DNA from: Pseudevernia furfuracea
Taxonomy: Eukaryota > Ascomycota > Lecanoromycetes > Lecanorales > Parmeliaceae
Direction of reading: 5' to 3'
Length of the DNA stretch: 64,000 nucleotides
NCBI GenBank assembly: GCA_022315425.1
Contig: JAIUPT010000038.1
Location: 1,364,001 to 1,428,000 of the forward strand
The notes below the pieces were generated by a model that saw only the letters and a list, made by a program, of their open reading frames with translations, searched no databases and was not told where the DNA came from. Shown here in pieces: positions 22,406 to 34,420 of the stretch. Positions within the stretch are counted from its first letter, which is position 1, and the number at the start of each line of letters is the position of its first letter. The position numbers and the translations under genes were made by a program.

Positions 22406-22601
22406 TGCTAGAGTATAATGTCTTTGACAGAGTGATGTGGTAAAAGAATAATGTATTCTATGAAGAGTACGGAGACTTAAGTATACATGACTGAGAGAGC
22501 TAGGGCAGACACGCCTTAGCCTCGTGCCTTCCCGCCTCGTGCCTTCCCCGGGGGGTGCAAGGCCCTTGTCAAAGACTTTCACCAGACCTCCTATCATAAC
22601 A
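22406..22601 (-). repeat. Gypsy-1 3' LTR
   Basis: 196 bp, TGCTAGAGTATAATG ... CTATCATAACA. Differs from the 5' LTR by point changes of C-to-T/G-to-A type and by a duplicated CCTCGTGCCTTCC block that makes it 11 bp longer. Confidence 0.92.
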
Positions 22602-24314
22602 GCATGTTACACACAAAAATGTCTAGCGTTCTCGCTGATAATGAGACACGTTAAAACTGTAGCGTAAAAGGTACGAAAGTCTTTCGTAGAGTACTTCAGC
22701 GAAGGCGTAGTGTAGAAGTCTTCTGCAGATGAGATTTAATAGAACTGTGAGAAATCGATGCTGTTGTAAAACTTTGAGAGTTTTCTTTCTGATCGTCGAA
22801 AGCGATTAGATGAATTACTATCTGATTATCAAAGTTATAATATTCAGCGAAGTCGTAATTCTAGACGTTATATCTTCTCGTTTCTTATAATACGAATTCA
22901 TTCTTCGTAGTCCTTGATTAGCTTAGAGACATTGACTAGCTGTGCTCTGATACGTCATTAATTATGTTATAAATCTCATTCTTTTCAGCGTATAAGATAA
23001 CGATCTCCTTGCTTATCGACAATACAATCAACCTCTTACGACTTGTACGCGTTAGTATCTCCCTCGATATGCACGAAGTTAGATTGCTCTGAGACTAATC
23101 TCTTGAAGGAGTCAGTGTCAGATATAGATACAGATTTTAACATAGCGACAGTGATAACTGAATATATACGTCAATGAGGTGAAAAGTCAAGTTCGTATGT
23201 AAGACGTTCGACCCTTCGTAGAATCTTGAAGGGTCTCACATACTATTATCCCAGCTTCCGGGTGATAATAGTATTCGTCGAGATATTATATTCTTTATGT
23301 AGACGCAGAAGCGCGAATTCTCCTTTCTTAAGAAATAAGAGTTTATGATGTTTATTATACTGTAGCTTAGCGATTATGCTCGCGAAGATTAAGATATCGA
23401 CGACTGTGATGCGTGCTGCGAGAGGTTTCAGTTCAGATACTGTAACGAAAGTCAAATTCAAAGTCTGATTTGACTTGAACTCGTAGATAATCTCGTTGAT
23501 AGATAACTTAGTGACGAACGACTTGTTAGAATTCAAGATTGCTTAAAGAGTCGATAGAATACTAAATTATTGCTCTGAGTGCTTCAGATCTGCGACGAAG
23601 AAACGCAGCATGATTTTTATCGTCTAATTGATACGTTCGCTTTATTCGTCTATCTGCGAGTAATAGACTGTAGAGTAAAGTAATTTTATCTTAAGAAGAT
23701 CGAAAAGTGCCTTTCATAAATCGAATAAGAATTTCGAATCTCGATCTGAAAGAATCACTCTAGGTAAGCCTCAATCTCTTAGATTCAAACGTTTAATTAA
23801 CGCAGCAGCTCATTGATTAGCGATTCATATAGATTTATCTGAGACGTACGTACATCTCTTGTTAAACTTACAAGTTATTGACATTGCGAAGTCAATTCCT
23901 TATAACGTTAATAATATGACGAGAATAAAGTCAATGATTAGTGTGTGAAAGAATATTGATGAGCTGTAAATAGACTGCATTGACTTATATGGAGCATAAC
24001 GGCGAGTCTGATAGATCAGACACTCAGAGCAATGCTTAAGATAGTCTCTGAGATATCGTGATAAGCTGCGAATGTATTATGACCCTGTGATTCGATTATA
24101 GCATCGTGAAAATCCTAGATGACCCGTTGCAGAGTGGGCGATGTTTAGTATATTCTTCACAATCGCTTGTGATATGTATAGACGTCGCGTTTTAGTAGCC
24201 TTGTCGACATGAAAGATTAGTAATCTGTCAAAGGCTTTCGTAGCATCGAAGTCTTGTACTGACGTAAGGGTTTTCGTAGCATTAAATACTAACACGTTGT
24301 TAAAGCTTTTCGCA
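22602..24314 (-). pseudogene. Gypsy-1 integrase remnant
   Basis: Integrase of the Gypsy-1 polyprotein. 24077-24295 carries the zinc-binding region (TRRLYISQAIVKN, HSATGHLGFSRCYNR). The core follows with IDFILV (first Asp), ILSDRDSKF (second Asp) and SERINQTIKIMLRFF (Glu), so all three catalytic acids can still be read although stops intervene. 23246-23536 is the C-terminal GPY-like part (KHHKLLFLKKGEFALLRLHKEY). No clear chromodomain follows before the LTR. 22602-23240 is degraded sequence with no sure reading. Confidence 0.8.
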
Positions 24315-24746
24315 GTTAGTGTCCTTAATTCGCACGTGACAAAGACTCAACTGGGCAACATGAGGCTATACAGAACTCGTAGATGTGATTGGGCCGTCCA
24401 ACGCCAGGATTCTGAGCCAACAGAGGCCTGAGCAGACGTGTTCTCGTACCCCAGCGCTAGAAAAACTTCCATGCTTGTAGAAGCATAGACCTGAAGTGAA
24501 AAACGAAGCTATATACATGTAGAAACGCCGTGAATACATATAAAAACAGATGTGAGTGGGCGAGACGAAAGAATGCTATTGCTCTGAAAGAGATCAATTC
24601 GAATGAAGAGTCAAACGCAGGTGGAATGCAGCTACTTATGCTGCTTCCAAATGAGATCTGTCCCCTGCAAAGAACACGTCTATTAAATTCAAAAATAGTA
24701 TGCAATCAACATGCTATACGCGAGTGCGAGATTAAGGCCCACTAAC
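24315..24746. mobile_element. 432-bp element with terminal inverted repeats (MITE-like)
   Basis: Left end GTTAGTGTCCTTAATTCGCAC (24315-24335) is the near inverse of the right end GTGCGAGATTAAGGCCCACTAAC (24724-24746). Composition inside is balanced, with normal CA and TG use, unlike the RIP-affected Gypsy-1 around it. It sits between RNase H and integrase, where the related copy at 34743-38406 has about 345 bp less. No target duplication is evident, and neither strand has a convincing transposase frame, so it would be non-autonomous. Class not determined. Confidence 0.5.
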
Positions 24747-26813
24747 CCCCTGTCAAGTCGGGTCAAACTTCTTCACAACGAAAGAAAGTTTAGCGACGTT
24801 CTCGTCGCTGTAGATTTCTTTCTTCTTAAGCATAGCAAGAATCTTAATTCAAGAAGAATTAGTCGTGTAGCCTTTCGCAATGCGGGTCTTGAAATCCTCA
24901 CTTATCTCAATAAGAATAGTGATATAAGTATAGATAGAGTTAAATTCAGCATTAACATGAAGTGCGTTCAGCTCTACATGCTGAGAACTGAGATAGTTAA
25001 TATTGTCGCTCGTAAGACGAGACAATGTATTCGAAATAACGTTTCGATTGTTAGACTTATGTCTAACATTAAGCTTAAATCGTTACAAGTATTGAGATGC
25101 TCGAATTAGTCTGAGATTAAGTCGAACTGTAGAAGTGGTGAACAGAGAAGCTTGCTTAACAATATTCGTGGTGACGAAATAATCTATGTATATCACGACC
25201 TTGGATTTGAATAACTCAATGAGATGTCGAATTTTCCGCACTGTTCATACAAGCTCTGCGACTTTCAATTTCGTCGATCAATAGTTCTTTTCAGCATCCG
25301 TAAGAAGGCGACTTAAGAACATTATCGAACGGATTTTGATGCGTGTGACGGAAGTTGTGTATTCGATAATAGACTTGAAAGTCGTAATATTAGTGCTGAA
25401 AGAAGCTGCTTCTTTTCAGTTATAATATATTATAACGTCAAAATCAAAATTCTTGAAAGCGTCAATGTCAATGTATAGTATTTAATAAGAATTGAAGTGA
25501 ATAAGATAGCTTGAATTGCTAAGAAGTCTCTGAAGAGTATTAAATAATATTAGCTCTTCAGCGATTGAGTCGAAGAGACGAGTGTTAATTGAATAAGACT
25601 TTCTCTCACGACCTCCCTTGGAAGAAGACTTCAATAGCTTAGTTTTGCGATTCTGTAGAGACCTTATAATTTGAGCGTATCAGACGATATAGCTTCGCAA
25701 ATAGTCGATCATATCGAGATAAGTCTTAAGAGTCGCAAGAGTGAGTGAAAACTTGAGTTTGTTGATGACTTCAAGTCGTTTCTTTGAAGTAGACAAGTCG
25801 AAGAAATCAACGCGTTGACTCAGTAATTGCACGTCGGAATAGTCTAAAAAGAACTTGATAGTCTTTAACACTACGTTAACACGCTTAAATAAGAAGAAAA
25901 CTTGTCGAAGATATTAAATATGCTCTATCAAAGACTTCGAGAATATTATAATATTATCAACGTAGTCTTTGACAAAGTTCTTGAAAGATCTTAATAAGCG
26001 ATTCGTTTGACGTTGAACGTAGATAGACGAGTTACAATAATTTATAAGAGAAACATTAAATGTTTTCTGTTCTCGATGAATAACAACGATCTGCTTGTAG
26101 CGATCGATAGATTAAACTCGTTATTAATAGAAGAATAAGACATTATTAACGCATGTTACGAACTTGTAGTCAGAAATTAGAGCGATGATCTCCGATTGCG
26201 ACGATAAGGGGTATGCATCTCGAACGAACACTTGGTTGAGAGCTCTGATATCCACGACGGGACGTCTATGTTTAGTATCGTCAGATAAGGTCTTATGAAT
26301 CACAAAGACGAGAAAGCAAAATGAAGTTGATTGCTTAATGTATTCAAGCCTCTCTTGAGATTATAATTTATCGAAGACTTCGTCGACAATTATTCTATCT
26401 TTGATATCAAGCGAATAGACTTTTGATCTTTCGATGATCTTGAATTCTCAGTTAACACGCAGCGAAATGTGTATTCAATTTTTCTATGACAGATTGATAG
26501 ATTCACTTCGATCGTGTTATACTTCAACGAACTTTTCAACGATAACAGAGAGCTTGATAACGATCATCGAATCTTCATAAATAGTGACTTCGTTTGTTAA
26601 TACAGTCTCAGAAGAATAAGCTAACGAAGACTTTCGTAACTCGTGGGAAGCAAGTATAGCGAATGTCTTTTTACTTCAAGCAGCTTGATAAGTCTGCTTA
26701 GACAATTTAAGAATTAGCTTCTATGCTTCTTCGGAGTTATCTAGGTGATAACAGTCATTGATATCTAGATCTAATATCGATCTTAGTTAAAGTTTCTTTG
26801 ATAGATGAATTGA
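24747..26813 (-). pseudogene. Gypsy-1 reverse transcriptase and RNase H remnant
   Basis: RT and RNase H of the polyprotein. 25680-25871 reads the thumb-region motif DVQLLSQRVDFFDLSTS ... LTLATLKTYLDMIDYLRSY, matching 35467-35661, 42120-42290 and 61864-62124. The catalytic box at about 25941-25964 reads YVDNIIIFS, so the second Asp of YVDD has become Asn (G to A). RNase H spans roughly 24780-25600 and ends in KKKEIYSDENVAKLSFVVKKF next to the TIR element. RT N-terminal part is at 26000-26800. Confidence 0.8.
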
Positions 26814-27302
26814 CTAATCTGAGTCGTTGCGTGTTAGAACGACGTGAAAGAATAAGTTCATTATGACAGCAAATAGGGTAATCGAACATTTCTTAACAGA
26901 TTCAAATATGAAATCTTTCTCAGCAGACAAACTCATATACTCGACGATCACTGTCAGATGTGAGCGTGCTAAAATAAAGATAAGTCTTTCAAGTATCACT
27001 TCTTGCTTGATAAATAATCTTGCTAACGAGATGACGAAGAGCTGAAAAGTGATGTCATAGCTCTTAATGTGATCGATACGTATAAAAATAATCAAGTCGA
27101 TGTCTTCGAAGACGAGTACGTTCATTTTAATAAGTATCTTTGTTCTTAGATCGTCTACTACAAAAGTCGTATGCTTAAGTAAGATCTTAACAGATCGATT
27201 GTTGAGATAATCTAAGACGTAGATGTTGAGATTGACATATTCTATCGTAGTGTGTCGATTTGAATCAATTTCGCGTACGACAAGAGGTGAAGACTTTAGC
27301 AA
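26814..27302 (-). pseudogene. Gypsy-1 protease C-terminal part
   Basis: 162 codons open. IEYVNLNIYVLDY, TTFVVDDLRTKILIKMNVLVFED and the final SLSAEKDFIFES align with the protease/RT linker in the other Gypsy copies (63144-63566 ends LSERDFIFES). This is the flap and C-terminal half of a retropepsin. The DTG part lies upstream near 27350 and is not clear. The plus-strand frame 26863-27045 is antisense. Confidence 0.7.
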
Positions 27303-27395
27303 GATTTGATATTTTGATAGCTGAACTTGCAGAAAGCTTCGATCTATTAGAGTTACGAAGCATTTCGTGTCTCAGCAGATCAATTCTGTTATGAC

Positions 27396-29477
27396 TTAAG
27401 AACTTAGCTTGATTACTATACGAAGGTAATAATAAAGTCGTAGTAGGTGCTTGAAAATGTTTGTTATAGACTTTCTAGTAGATTCAATGATCTCAATGAC
27501 GACGTGATTGACGTCAGTAAGGGATACAGAAGGGTTCGATAACTGACGTTGAGCTGCTGAAGACTTCGGTAGCTGACGTTGAGCTGCTGAAGACTTCGAC
27601 AGATGGCATTTCTGACTTCGCAAATGATTATATAATAGATTCTTAAAGTAGAATTCTATATAATATCGTCGATAAGTGAAAGATCTTGCGATGATCGAGT
27701 TAGCAATATAGGCTTCAGAGTAGGGCTCATCATCGCGTGAATAATAATACGTCAGCTCGTTATCGTCATGAAACTCTTTCTCGGGCTCTCTATCCTTCTC
27801 ATGATCTGACACATCGTCTATTGAAGCCGCTTTCTCGAACTCGTCGATGTCTTGATAGACAGCTACACGAGGCCTATTGTTGTCGGCGAAGCCTTTCCCA
27901 GGTGCTTGAGGATATCTAGGGCCTTGAGCTTGTTTCTGCTTTATGTATTCGCTCTGTGACGATCGCGCCTGATAGTCATTCCTGTTTGAGTAATTTGATA
28001 GATCGTATTCTTGATTTGAAGGAGATTGCTACAGAGAGCGATTTGTAGACACGAGTGTCTGCTGAGATAACTGAGACTGATTATTATTATAATTCGAGTA
28101 AGGGTAAAACGATCTCTGATAGCCCTAAAAAGATAACTATTCAGCTCGATACGAATATTAATCTTGAGAAGATAATACGAAAGGTCTATATGAAATCTAA
28201 CGTTCGATCTCCGATTGCCTATTTGACTAAAATAATAATTGATATTAATCTTGCTTGCTCTTGATTCTACTAAGCTGTTATTAAGCGATAGAAGAATACT
28301 ATCGATTAGCTTCTAGCTCATCTCTAACAATATCATAAAAAGCGTTGACCTTGATATCGAGTTATTCGAGAAAGCTAGAAAGAGTAGTGATAGACAACGA
28401 CTCGATAAGATGTATTCGGAATTTGTAATGCATTTTGGTGTATATCAACAAGAGCTGATTGTACAGTGACAGCTGAGTTGCTTTAGCATATCTTATAATA
28501 TCTTAAACATACGAACGAGGTGTGCGATCGTTCTTTGCGTCTTACAGAGAATAAGAACAGCTATTTAAGACTTTTTGAGTCTCTGATCTCTTCTATCGAA
28601 AACGTCTGATGAAGGCTTGATATTAGCGATTCATGAAAGCTTCTCGCAGCAGATTCTTCTCAAGCTCACTGAGCTTAGTGAAATATCAAATCAAGACACC
28701 TTCTCGAAAAGTCTGAGTGATCAATGATCGTAGTTCTTTCTCGTTATGATTCTTAGTAAGGTTCTTAAGATGATCAATTCACACGAACATGTCACGATAA
28801 TAGACGTGACGATCGGAGCTGACAATGAATTCATTACGTTCGCTCTCATAATCAGGGTCGAAGTATTCAAGATCCTCGACTCTCAGTTTACCAGTGCTGC
28901 GGGAGGCAGAGGCTTCGATAACATTCTGAGCTGCGACGGCAGTAGGGGCCCTCATTGCTTACATTATGTCTTATATACTAGTCTAAACAATTTGCTGAAT
29001 GACAGCAAGCAAGGCTGAATCCACAGCAGTAACATTAACGTTCTCGTTAGTTATAATGTTCTACGATATATAGGGTAGTCGAGCACGCTTCTATTCTAGT
29101 GCTTGTGTAGATATTGTTTTCTTAAAACGATGTTGACGTAGGTATTCAGCTATCTGTGAAAGACTTCTATAGTCGTATGTTCGATCTGAGAAGACTTGCA
29201 TAGAGCGTCGAAAAGTAGATATGCTTATAGCCCAGTTGAATAAAAAATCAGATGGCTCGGTCGAGGAACGTTTAGAGGTACGAGCTGTGGCTGCAGTAGT
29301 ATCTATCTGCTCGGGTCGTGAATAGTGTTGATGAATGTACTCGACCGTGAGTTCTGTATCGTGCGAGATCTCTCGAAGATATGCACGATTAGTTGCTTCA
29401 ATGAAGGCGTAGATTTGAAAGATAATGCGTACGATAAAACTATCGAGTGAAGAGGTGACAGTGCTTGAAGAAGTCAC
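27396..29477 (-). pseudogene. Gypsy-1 gag remnant
   Basis: Gag from the start codon near 29477 (MTSSSTVTSSLDSF, 128 codons open to 29091) through a degraded middle to 27396-27812. The latter includes the region of the gag zinc finger (NLLYNHLRSQKC) and a tandem peptide SSAAQRQLPKSSAAQRQL from a 33-bp DNA repeat at about 27535-27600. The linker before protease is repeat-rich also in Gypsy-2b (40135-40225). Plus-strand frames in this interval are shadows. Confidence 0.7.
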
Positions 29478-29638
29478 GGTGACGAGAAAGCCTTATTACA
29501 GAAGACTGCAGCAATATGACAAATGTAATAACGACGTCAATTAATTGAGTCGTTAAGCAACAGCGGAAGCAAAAGAAACAATGATGAATATGATCCTGAT
29601 GAAGGTACTTCTAAACGATATAGCTGGTGAGCAGTGAT

Positions 29639-29651
29639 GGTGTTGTTACCA
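29639..29651 (-). other. Primer-binding site of Gypsy-1
   Basis: Minus strand TGGTAACAACACC, three bases inside the 5' LTR. It starts TGG as expected for pairing with a tRNA 3' CCA. The tRNA was not identified. Confidence 0.65.
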
Positions 29652-29654
29652 TGT

Positions 29655-29839
29655 TGCTAGGGTATGATGCCTTTGGCAGAGTGGTGTGATAGAAAGATGA
29701 TGTATTCTATGGAGAGTACGGAGACTTAAGTATACATGACTAAGAGAGCTAGGGCAGGCACGCCTTAGCCTCTCTCGTGCCTTCCCCGGGGGGTGCAAGG
29801 CCCTTGCCAAAGGCTTTCACCAGACCTCCTACCATAACA
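29655..29839 (-). repeat. Gypsy-1 5' LTR
   Basis: 185 bp, TGCTAGGGTATGATG ... CTACCATAACA on the plus strand. Followed by target duplication ATATT. Confidence 0.92.
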
Positions 29840-29844
29840 ATATT

Positions 29845-30584
29845 TTAGATTGAACTTCAAAATAACAATAAAGTTTAGAAGAAAAGCGCTTCTCTCTTCG
29901 AGAGGGTCAGTCGTTAAAACTGTTAGAGCTAACATGTTTCTTACGGCGCCTTGTACGCTTGATTCTCCGTCGATTATAGATGTTGAGAATTACTAAGAAG
30001 GTTTCTAAGAGCGATACGTACGATATAAATAATAACGACGATAATGTTTAAACGAAAGACTTAGCTTAAGAGATAACTGAGGCGATAAAGAACGAAGATC
30101 TTGAAGTCGAAGAAGTCGAAGTCGAAGAAGTGAGATTCAGAGAACTTTTAACACGAAGATCGAATAACTTAGTGTCACTTGAGGCACTGAGGGTGTCTTC
30201 GCTGACTTCGAATTGAAAGTCGATATTGCTAACGTTCGCGAAAGTAGTGAGAGTGAAATAGATACTCTGATCTCCGTTAGAGTTCTCGAGAGTCTTATCG
30301 ATATTTAACAACTTTTACTGCTAATCTTCGAGTTCTTACACGAGAAATAAAAAGTGCTTATGCTTAAATCTTCGATAGATACGAACGATGTTATTAAGAT
30401 AAAAGATACTTAGAGATAAGAAAGATTTGAATTAATCTAATTTTCGCTGAGACTGTATCGAAGACAATTGTTAAAGACGTGTAAATCTTCGAAGAGAAAT
30501 GACGTTCTTCTTATGCTGAGTCTTCGATAGAGACTCGAATTTAAAATAGTCGCTTCGATGACTGCCGTCGTGAGATGAAGTCAT
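29845..30584 (-). pseudogene. Copia-1c gag N-terminal part
   Basis: Continuation of Copia-1c beyond Gypsy-1. The gag ATG maps to 30584 (same MTSS context as 12525 in Copia-1b). 30066-30311 stays open (LNIDKTLENSNGDQSIYFTL). The piece ends at the Gypsy-1 insertion point. Followed on the right by the 5' leader with a single 122-bp unit. Confidence 0.8.
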
Positions 30585-31209
30585 ATTCGACGATAGAATA
30601 AAGTCGAATAACGATGAAAAGAATTCGATGACTGAGCCCCAGCCCTCTTCTTTAGAGAACTTGTGAGGTCGAAAGATCTATCTCAACAAGAAATTCTTAT
30701 TGTTTTGACCCTCAACAGACGTATACGCGCTCTAAGTGAAGGTTTGTCGATGACTAATCAACTCTAAAGTGTGATCAGACGATTTGATGCTGAAGTTTAG
30801 TCTCTTAGATCGTTATAATTGATTCGATTCACGTAAACGCTTCATTAACGCTGAAGCGATATATATCGCGAGAGAAATGTCCTCGTTGAGCGTGTTTAAC
30901 GTGTCTCACGCAGGGAAGCTGATAATGTTTTAGAGACCTTAGTGAAATTCGATCGCACGATCGTATGACGAGTTCGGCGTTCGGCGTTCGATTAGATTCG
31001 ATATGTCGCGGGTCGATTTGCGATAGAGCTCCCAGCCCCTCGAATTTCAAAGACGATCATTTTGTAGAGGGCAATGCTCACCTCAAGAAGATTGAAAAAC
31101 AGAGTCTCATAGCTGTCGCGGCGTTCATTGCGATGAACTCGTGATGCTTAGAGGTCACTGTGGCTCTGGTAGGCATAGGGTATAAGTGAAACAGTCGCCG
31201 GGCAAGCCC

Positions 31210-31221
31210 GGGCTCATAACC
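31210..31221 (-). other. Half-tRNA-iMet primer-binding site, Copia-1c
   Basis: GGGCTCATAACC on the plus strand, directly adjacent to the 5' LTR and identical to the initiator tRNA-Met anticodon stem-loop. Confidence 0.8.
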
Positions 31222-31330
31222 TGTCAAGAATAGGTGGTAGGACACTTAGTTATAAACTATAGAATGCTACGAGAGTAAAGAGCGACTATGAGGATACGCC
31301 TTAGCGCATCACGTGACCCGAATTTTGACA
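31222..31330 (-). repeat. Copia-1c 5' LTR (109 bp)
   Basis: Short LTR form, followed by target duplication GACGT at 31331-31335. Confidence 0.92.
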
Positions 31331-34300
31331 GACGTCACTGTTTGAAGGTCGTTACGATAACGAGTAGCTTCTAATTATGAGTCTCATAATTTCGCTCTGC
31401 AGAAATCATTTTTCGAGAATAAAATGTAACTAAGTGTTATTGCTTATTGTTATTTTATAACTGGGTCAAAATGCCTGTTAAGTCGAAATCTAAAGTATTC
31501 GTTTTCACTCTGATGAGAAGTTCTGAATCAAAGTGACATAGAAGAGGCGCTTTCGTAAAGACTTCGCGAAGTCGTCGAAATGTCTTCTCCGCCTCAATAG
31601 GTCAATCAAAAGATTCTATCTTGATTCTCTTGATACTTTTCTTGAGCAAGTTTGTGAGTGATTCGACAATTTGAGAGTAATAATGAATGAATCTTCGATA
31701 GAAATTCACAAAGCTCAAAAAGATCTATATCTCATAAAAGAACTTAGGTCTCGATTACTTCTGAATTGCTTTCACTCTGCGTTTGTTCATTGCGACGTTA
31801 TCGATGAACATTATAAAGTCTAGAAATTCGACTTCTGTGATGAAGAACTCACATTTCTTCAAACTTGCATATAGACTGAAACGTCTTAGTCTCTCAAGTA
31901 CTTGCTTAACATGATCTAAATGTTCTTCTTGCGAACTCGAATAAATCAAAATGTCGTCAAGATAAACAACGCAAAAATTGTCAATTAGGCTCGTCAACGA
32001 TTTGTTAATGTAAGTCTAAAAGGTCGCAGAGGCGTTGATTAGATCAAATGACATTATCAAGTACTCAAAGTGGTCATAACGCGTACGAAACGCAGTCTTC
32101 CATTCATCGCCCTTACGAATTCGAATGCGATGATACGCGTCCTTGAGATTCAATTTTGTGAATCTCTTGACTTCATTTAGACGATTTAGAGTCTCACTAA
32201 TTAAAGGCAAAGGGTGACGATTTTTTATCGTGACTTTGTTCAATTCTCGATAGTCGACACATAGTCGCAAGCCGTTATCCTTTTTTGATACGAAAAGAAT
32301 GGGGGATTCTGCTGAGCTCGTTGAATACTGAATCCAGCCTTTCGTTAAGACATCGTCTAGATATGTTCTCAGTGTCGCTAACTCGATGTTAGATAGATTG
32401 TACAGTGAATCAAATGATGGTTTCGCTATAGTCTCAATAGCATAATTACGTTCTTCGTGCGACGAGAGTCGATCGACTTCTTCGATTAAAAATACGTCTT
32501 CGTATTCGCGCAACTTCTCTAACAATTTTGAGATAGCGTCTGCGGTCTGCGATTGTAATATATTCGCTAAGACTTCGTTAATGTGATGTTTTCTTGCTGG
32601 CGCATCAAAAATATCTATAATCATTAAAGTATACACTGACTTTTCTTTCTTTAATGCGTTAGCAAAATCTTGAAGTGAGAGTATCTTATACGCATGCGTA
32701 TCGACATCAAAGCGTTAGATTCTCTTAACAATATTAATCACGATATCTTTATCTGTTAATGCTAATAGTCTTAATATAAAGAGTGAATTATCTTCTTTTA
32801 CGATGATATAAAAGATGTGCGAACATCGCTTTATATGACTTCAATTATCTTATAATTCATAGTGTATAAGATAGACGACATAACAAAAGATCGTGTTGTT
32901 ATTTATTCATTTGATACTTGACAAAGACGCTTCGACTGATTCGAGATTATGTTCGAGAACAAAGCGTTGATCAATCACATTAACTTCGATCTCGTTGTTA
33001 AATTGTATCGAAGTCGATATTAGAGTTACTTCTCGATCTTCTATAATCACTTTCTTTAAGAAAATTATACTGAGTGTCGAAATGACTTCTTGTTTTGCTC
33101 TCGCCGTTAAGAAGTCTTCGACGAGAGTCTTTCTTTTCTCGACGAAGATGACTCGATAACATAAGCATCAATGTTTTTAACGTCATCGACAGACACACGA
33201 TTGACGTCGTCTGTCTTGAATTGTCGATATTCGTTTGCGTAATGTCTCTTCTTATGATAGTTATAATATTCGACTATCTTTAGATACTTCTTGCTTTTCG
33301 ACGTTTTGTCTCGAGATTCATCTTCGTTTGAGCGACGCGAAGCATTCGCTTTCTTATTCTTGCGAGATTGCGTCGCTCGTTTATTGTTATTAAATTTATT
33401 CTCTTTCTCATTTTCTTTGTTTCGTCTTTAATTCGTATTCGAATCGATATCGTTTATATCTCGTCTATTATGTAATAAGCGTGCGTTGACTCTCTTATTC
33501 GTATTTTCCAGACGAGTAATCTGAGCGATAAGATCTTCTCGCGTCGAGACTATTTGTCTCGTGTGAGTAATGTCGTCTTGAAGTTTCGAAAGAAGTCTCG
33601 TCATCAACGTCGTAACTCGTTGAATTTCGTTCGACGACGACAACTATGCCTCGAGGCTGAAAAGATAGATCTCAAATTGAATTACTAATTGAGATGGTCT
33701 TTGCCGCGTATTCGTATAGATCATATTTACCTTCAGCTATCGATTGATTGAATTCTATATTTTGTTAAGTAGAAAAGAGACGAAGTGATCTCAGCTTTTT
33801 ATCTTAATCGAGTTCTTTTCTCGTTCGTTATGTCACTATTTCTTGAAGTCTCTCGCTAGGAATTGCATATATTAAACAATTTTATCGTAATCGTTCAAGA
33901 AATACGCTGAGACATTCATAAATATAACTTCGACGTCTCGTATTCAGTCACGATGCTCTCGTCTCGATTTATCATAATAATCGTCAAGATTCTTTGATTT
34001 AACACTTCGTCGTTTTGTGACATGTGTCAATTCAACATCTAAATAACGTTTTGACCCTGCTCGGGCATTAGAAGAGTCACGGCGAGTATTCGACGTGTTC
34101 GATTCGATATCGCCTTGATCTCGTTTATCTGACGATTTCTCTCGTTGAAGGGCATTGATCTCTTCGTTAATGTTATTCAGTTGTCGTCTTTTTAGTAGCT
34201 GATCTCGACGTTAAGTTGCCTGAGTCAATCGCTCGTTCAAAGTTAGATCGACAACATCGTCTCTCGAAGCAGATATCGATTGTCTTTGACTCTCGAATTT

Positions 34301-34420
34301 CACGTCAGAGACATGATCTAATTCGTTTAGATTCACTATCTGTGACTATTCTTCAGATATGATGTGCGAGTTGAATGAATCTGCTTCGTTTTCGATACGT
34401 TGCGATTGCGAGCGAGTGAT
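31331..34420 (-). pseudogene. Gypsy-3 gag, protease, RT and start of RNase H
   Basis: Minus strand. RT is the best preserved domain in the window. 32016-32636 reads KDNGLRLCVDYRELN, KNRHPLPLISETLNRL, KLNLKDAYHRIRI (first catalytic Asp) and EYLIMSFDLINASATF. One stop at a Gln position separates it from 31755-31997 with the intact YLDDILIYS box (about 31937-31965). RNase H begins at about 31700 and runs into the Copia-1c insertion. Gag occupies about 33428-34420 (ENEADSFNSH ... HVSDVKFESQ), and 32637-33420 covers the Gag end and a decayed protease. The translation start is not evident. Confidence 0.85.

Larger units (their letters stand above)
22406..29839 (-). mobile_element. Gypsy-1, Ty3/Gypsy element nested in Copia-1c
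   Basis: 7,434 bp with LTRs at 22406-22601 and 29655-29839 and target duplication ATATT (22401-22405, 29840-29844). Minus-strand order: 5' LTR 29655, PBS, gag, PR, RT, RNase H, integrase, 3' LTR 22406. It is more lightly mutated than the other Gypsy copies, as expected for a younger insertion. It contains a 432-bp TIR element (24315-24746). Confidence 0.93.
17305..31330 (-). mobile_element. Copia-1c, inserted in Gypsy-3 and split by Gypsy-1
   Basis: Full-length Copia-1 copy flanked by perfect 5-bp target duplication GACGT. Left (3') LTR 17305-17426, right (5') LTR 31222-31330. Excluding the nested Gypsy-1 (22406-29839 plus 5 bp) it is about 6.59 kb. All polyprotein domains are present in order but interrupted by stops, and Gypsy-1 separates the Gag N-terminus from the remainder. 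Confidence 0.93.

Noticed and set aside
24711..25109. Open plus-strand frame of 132 codons
   Set aside because: Antisense to Gypsy-1 RNase H. No start context or domain, and it overlaps the end of the TIR element.
31201..31221. Possible tRNA-Met gene
   Set aside because: Only the anticodon arm matches. There is no acceptor stem or T arm, and position next to the LTR identifies it as a primer-binding site.
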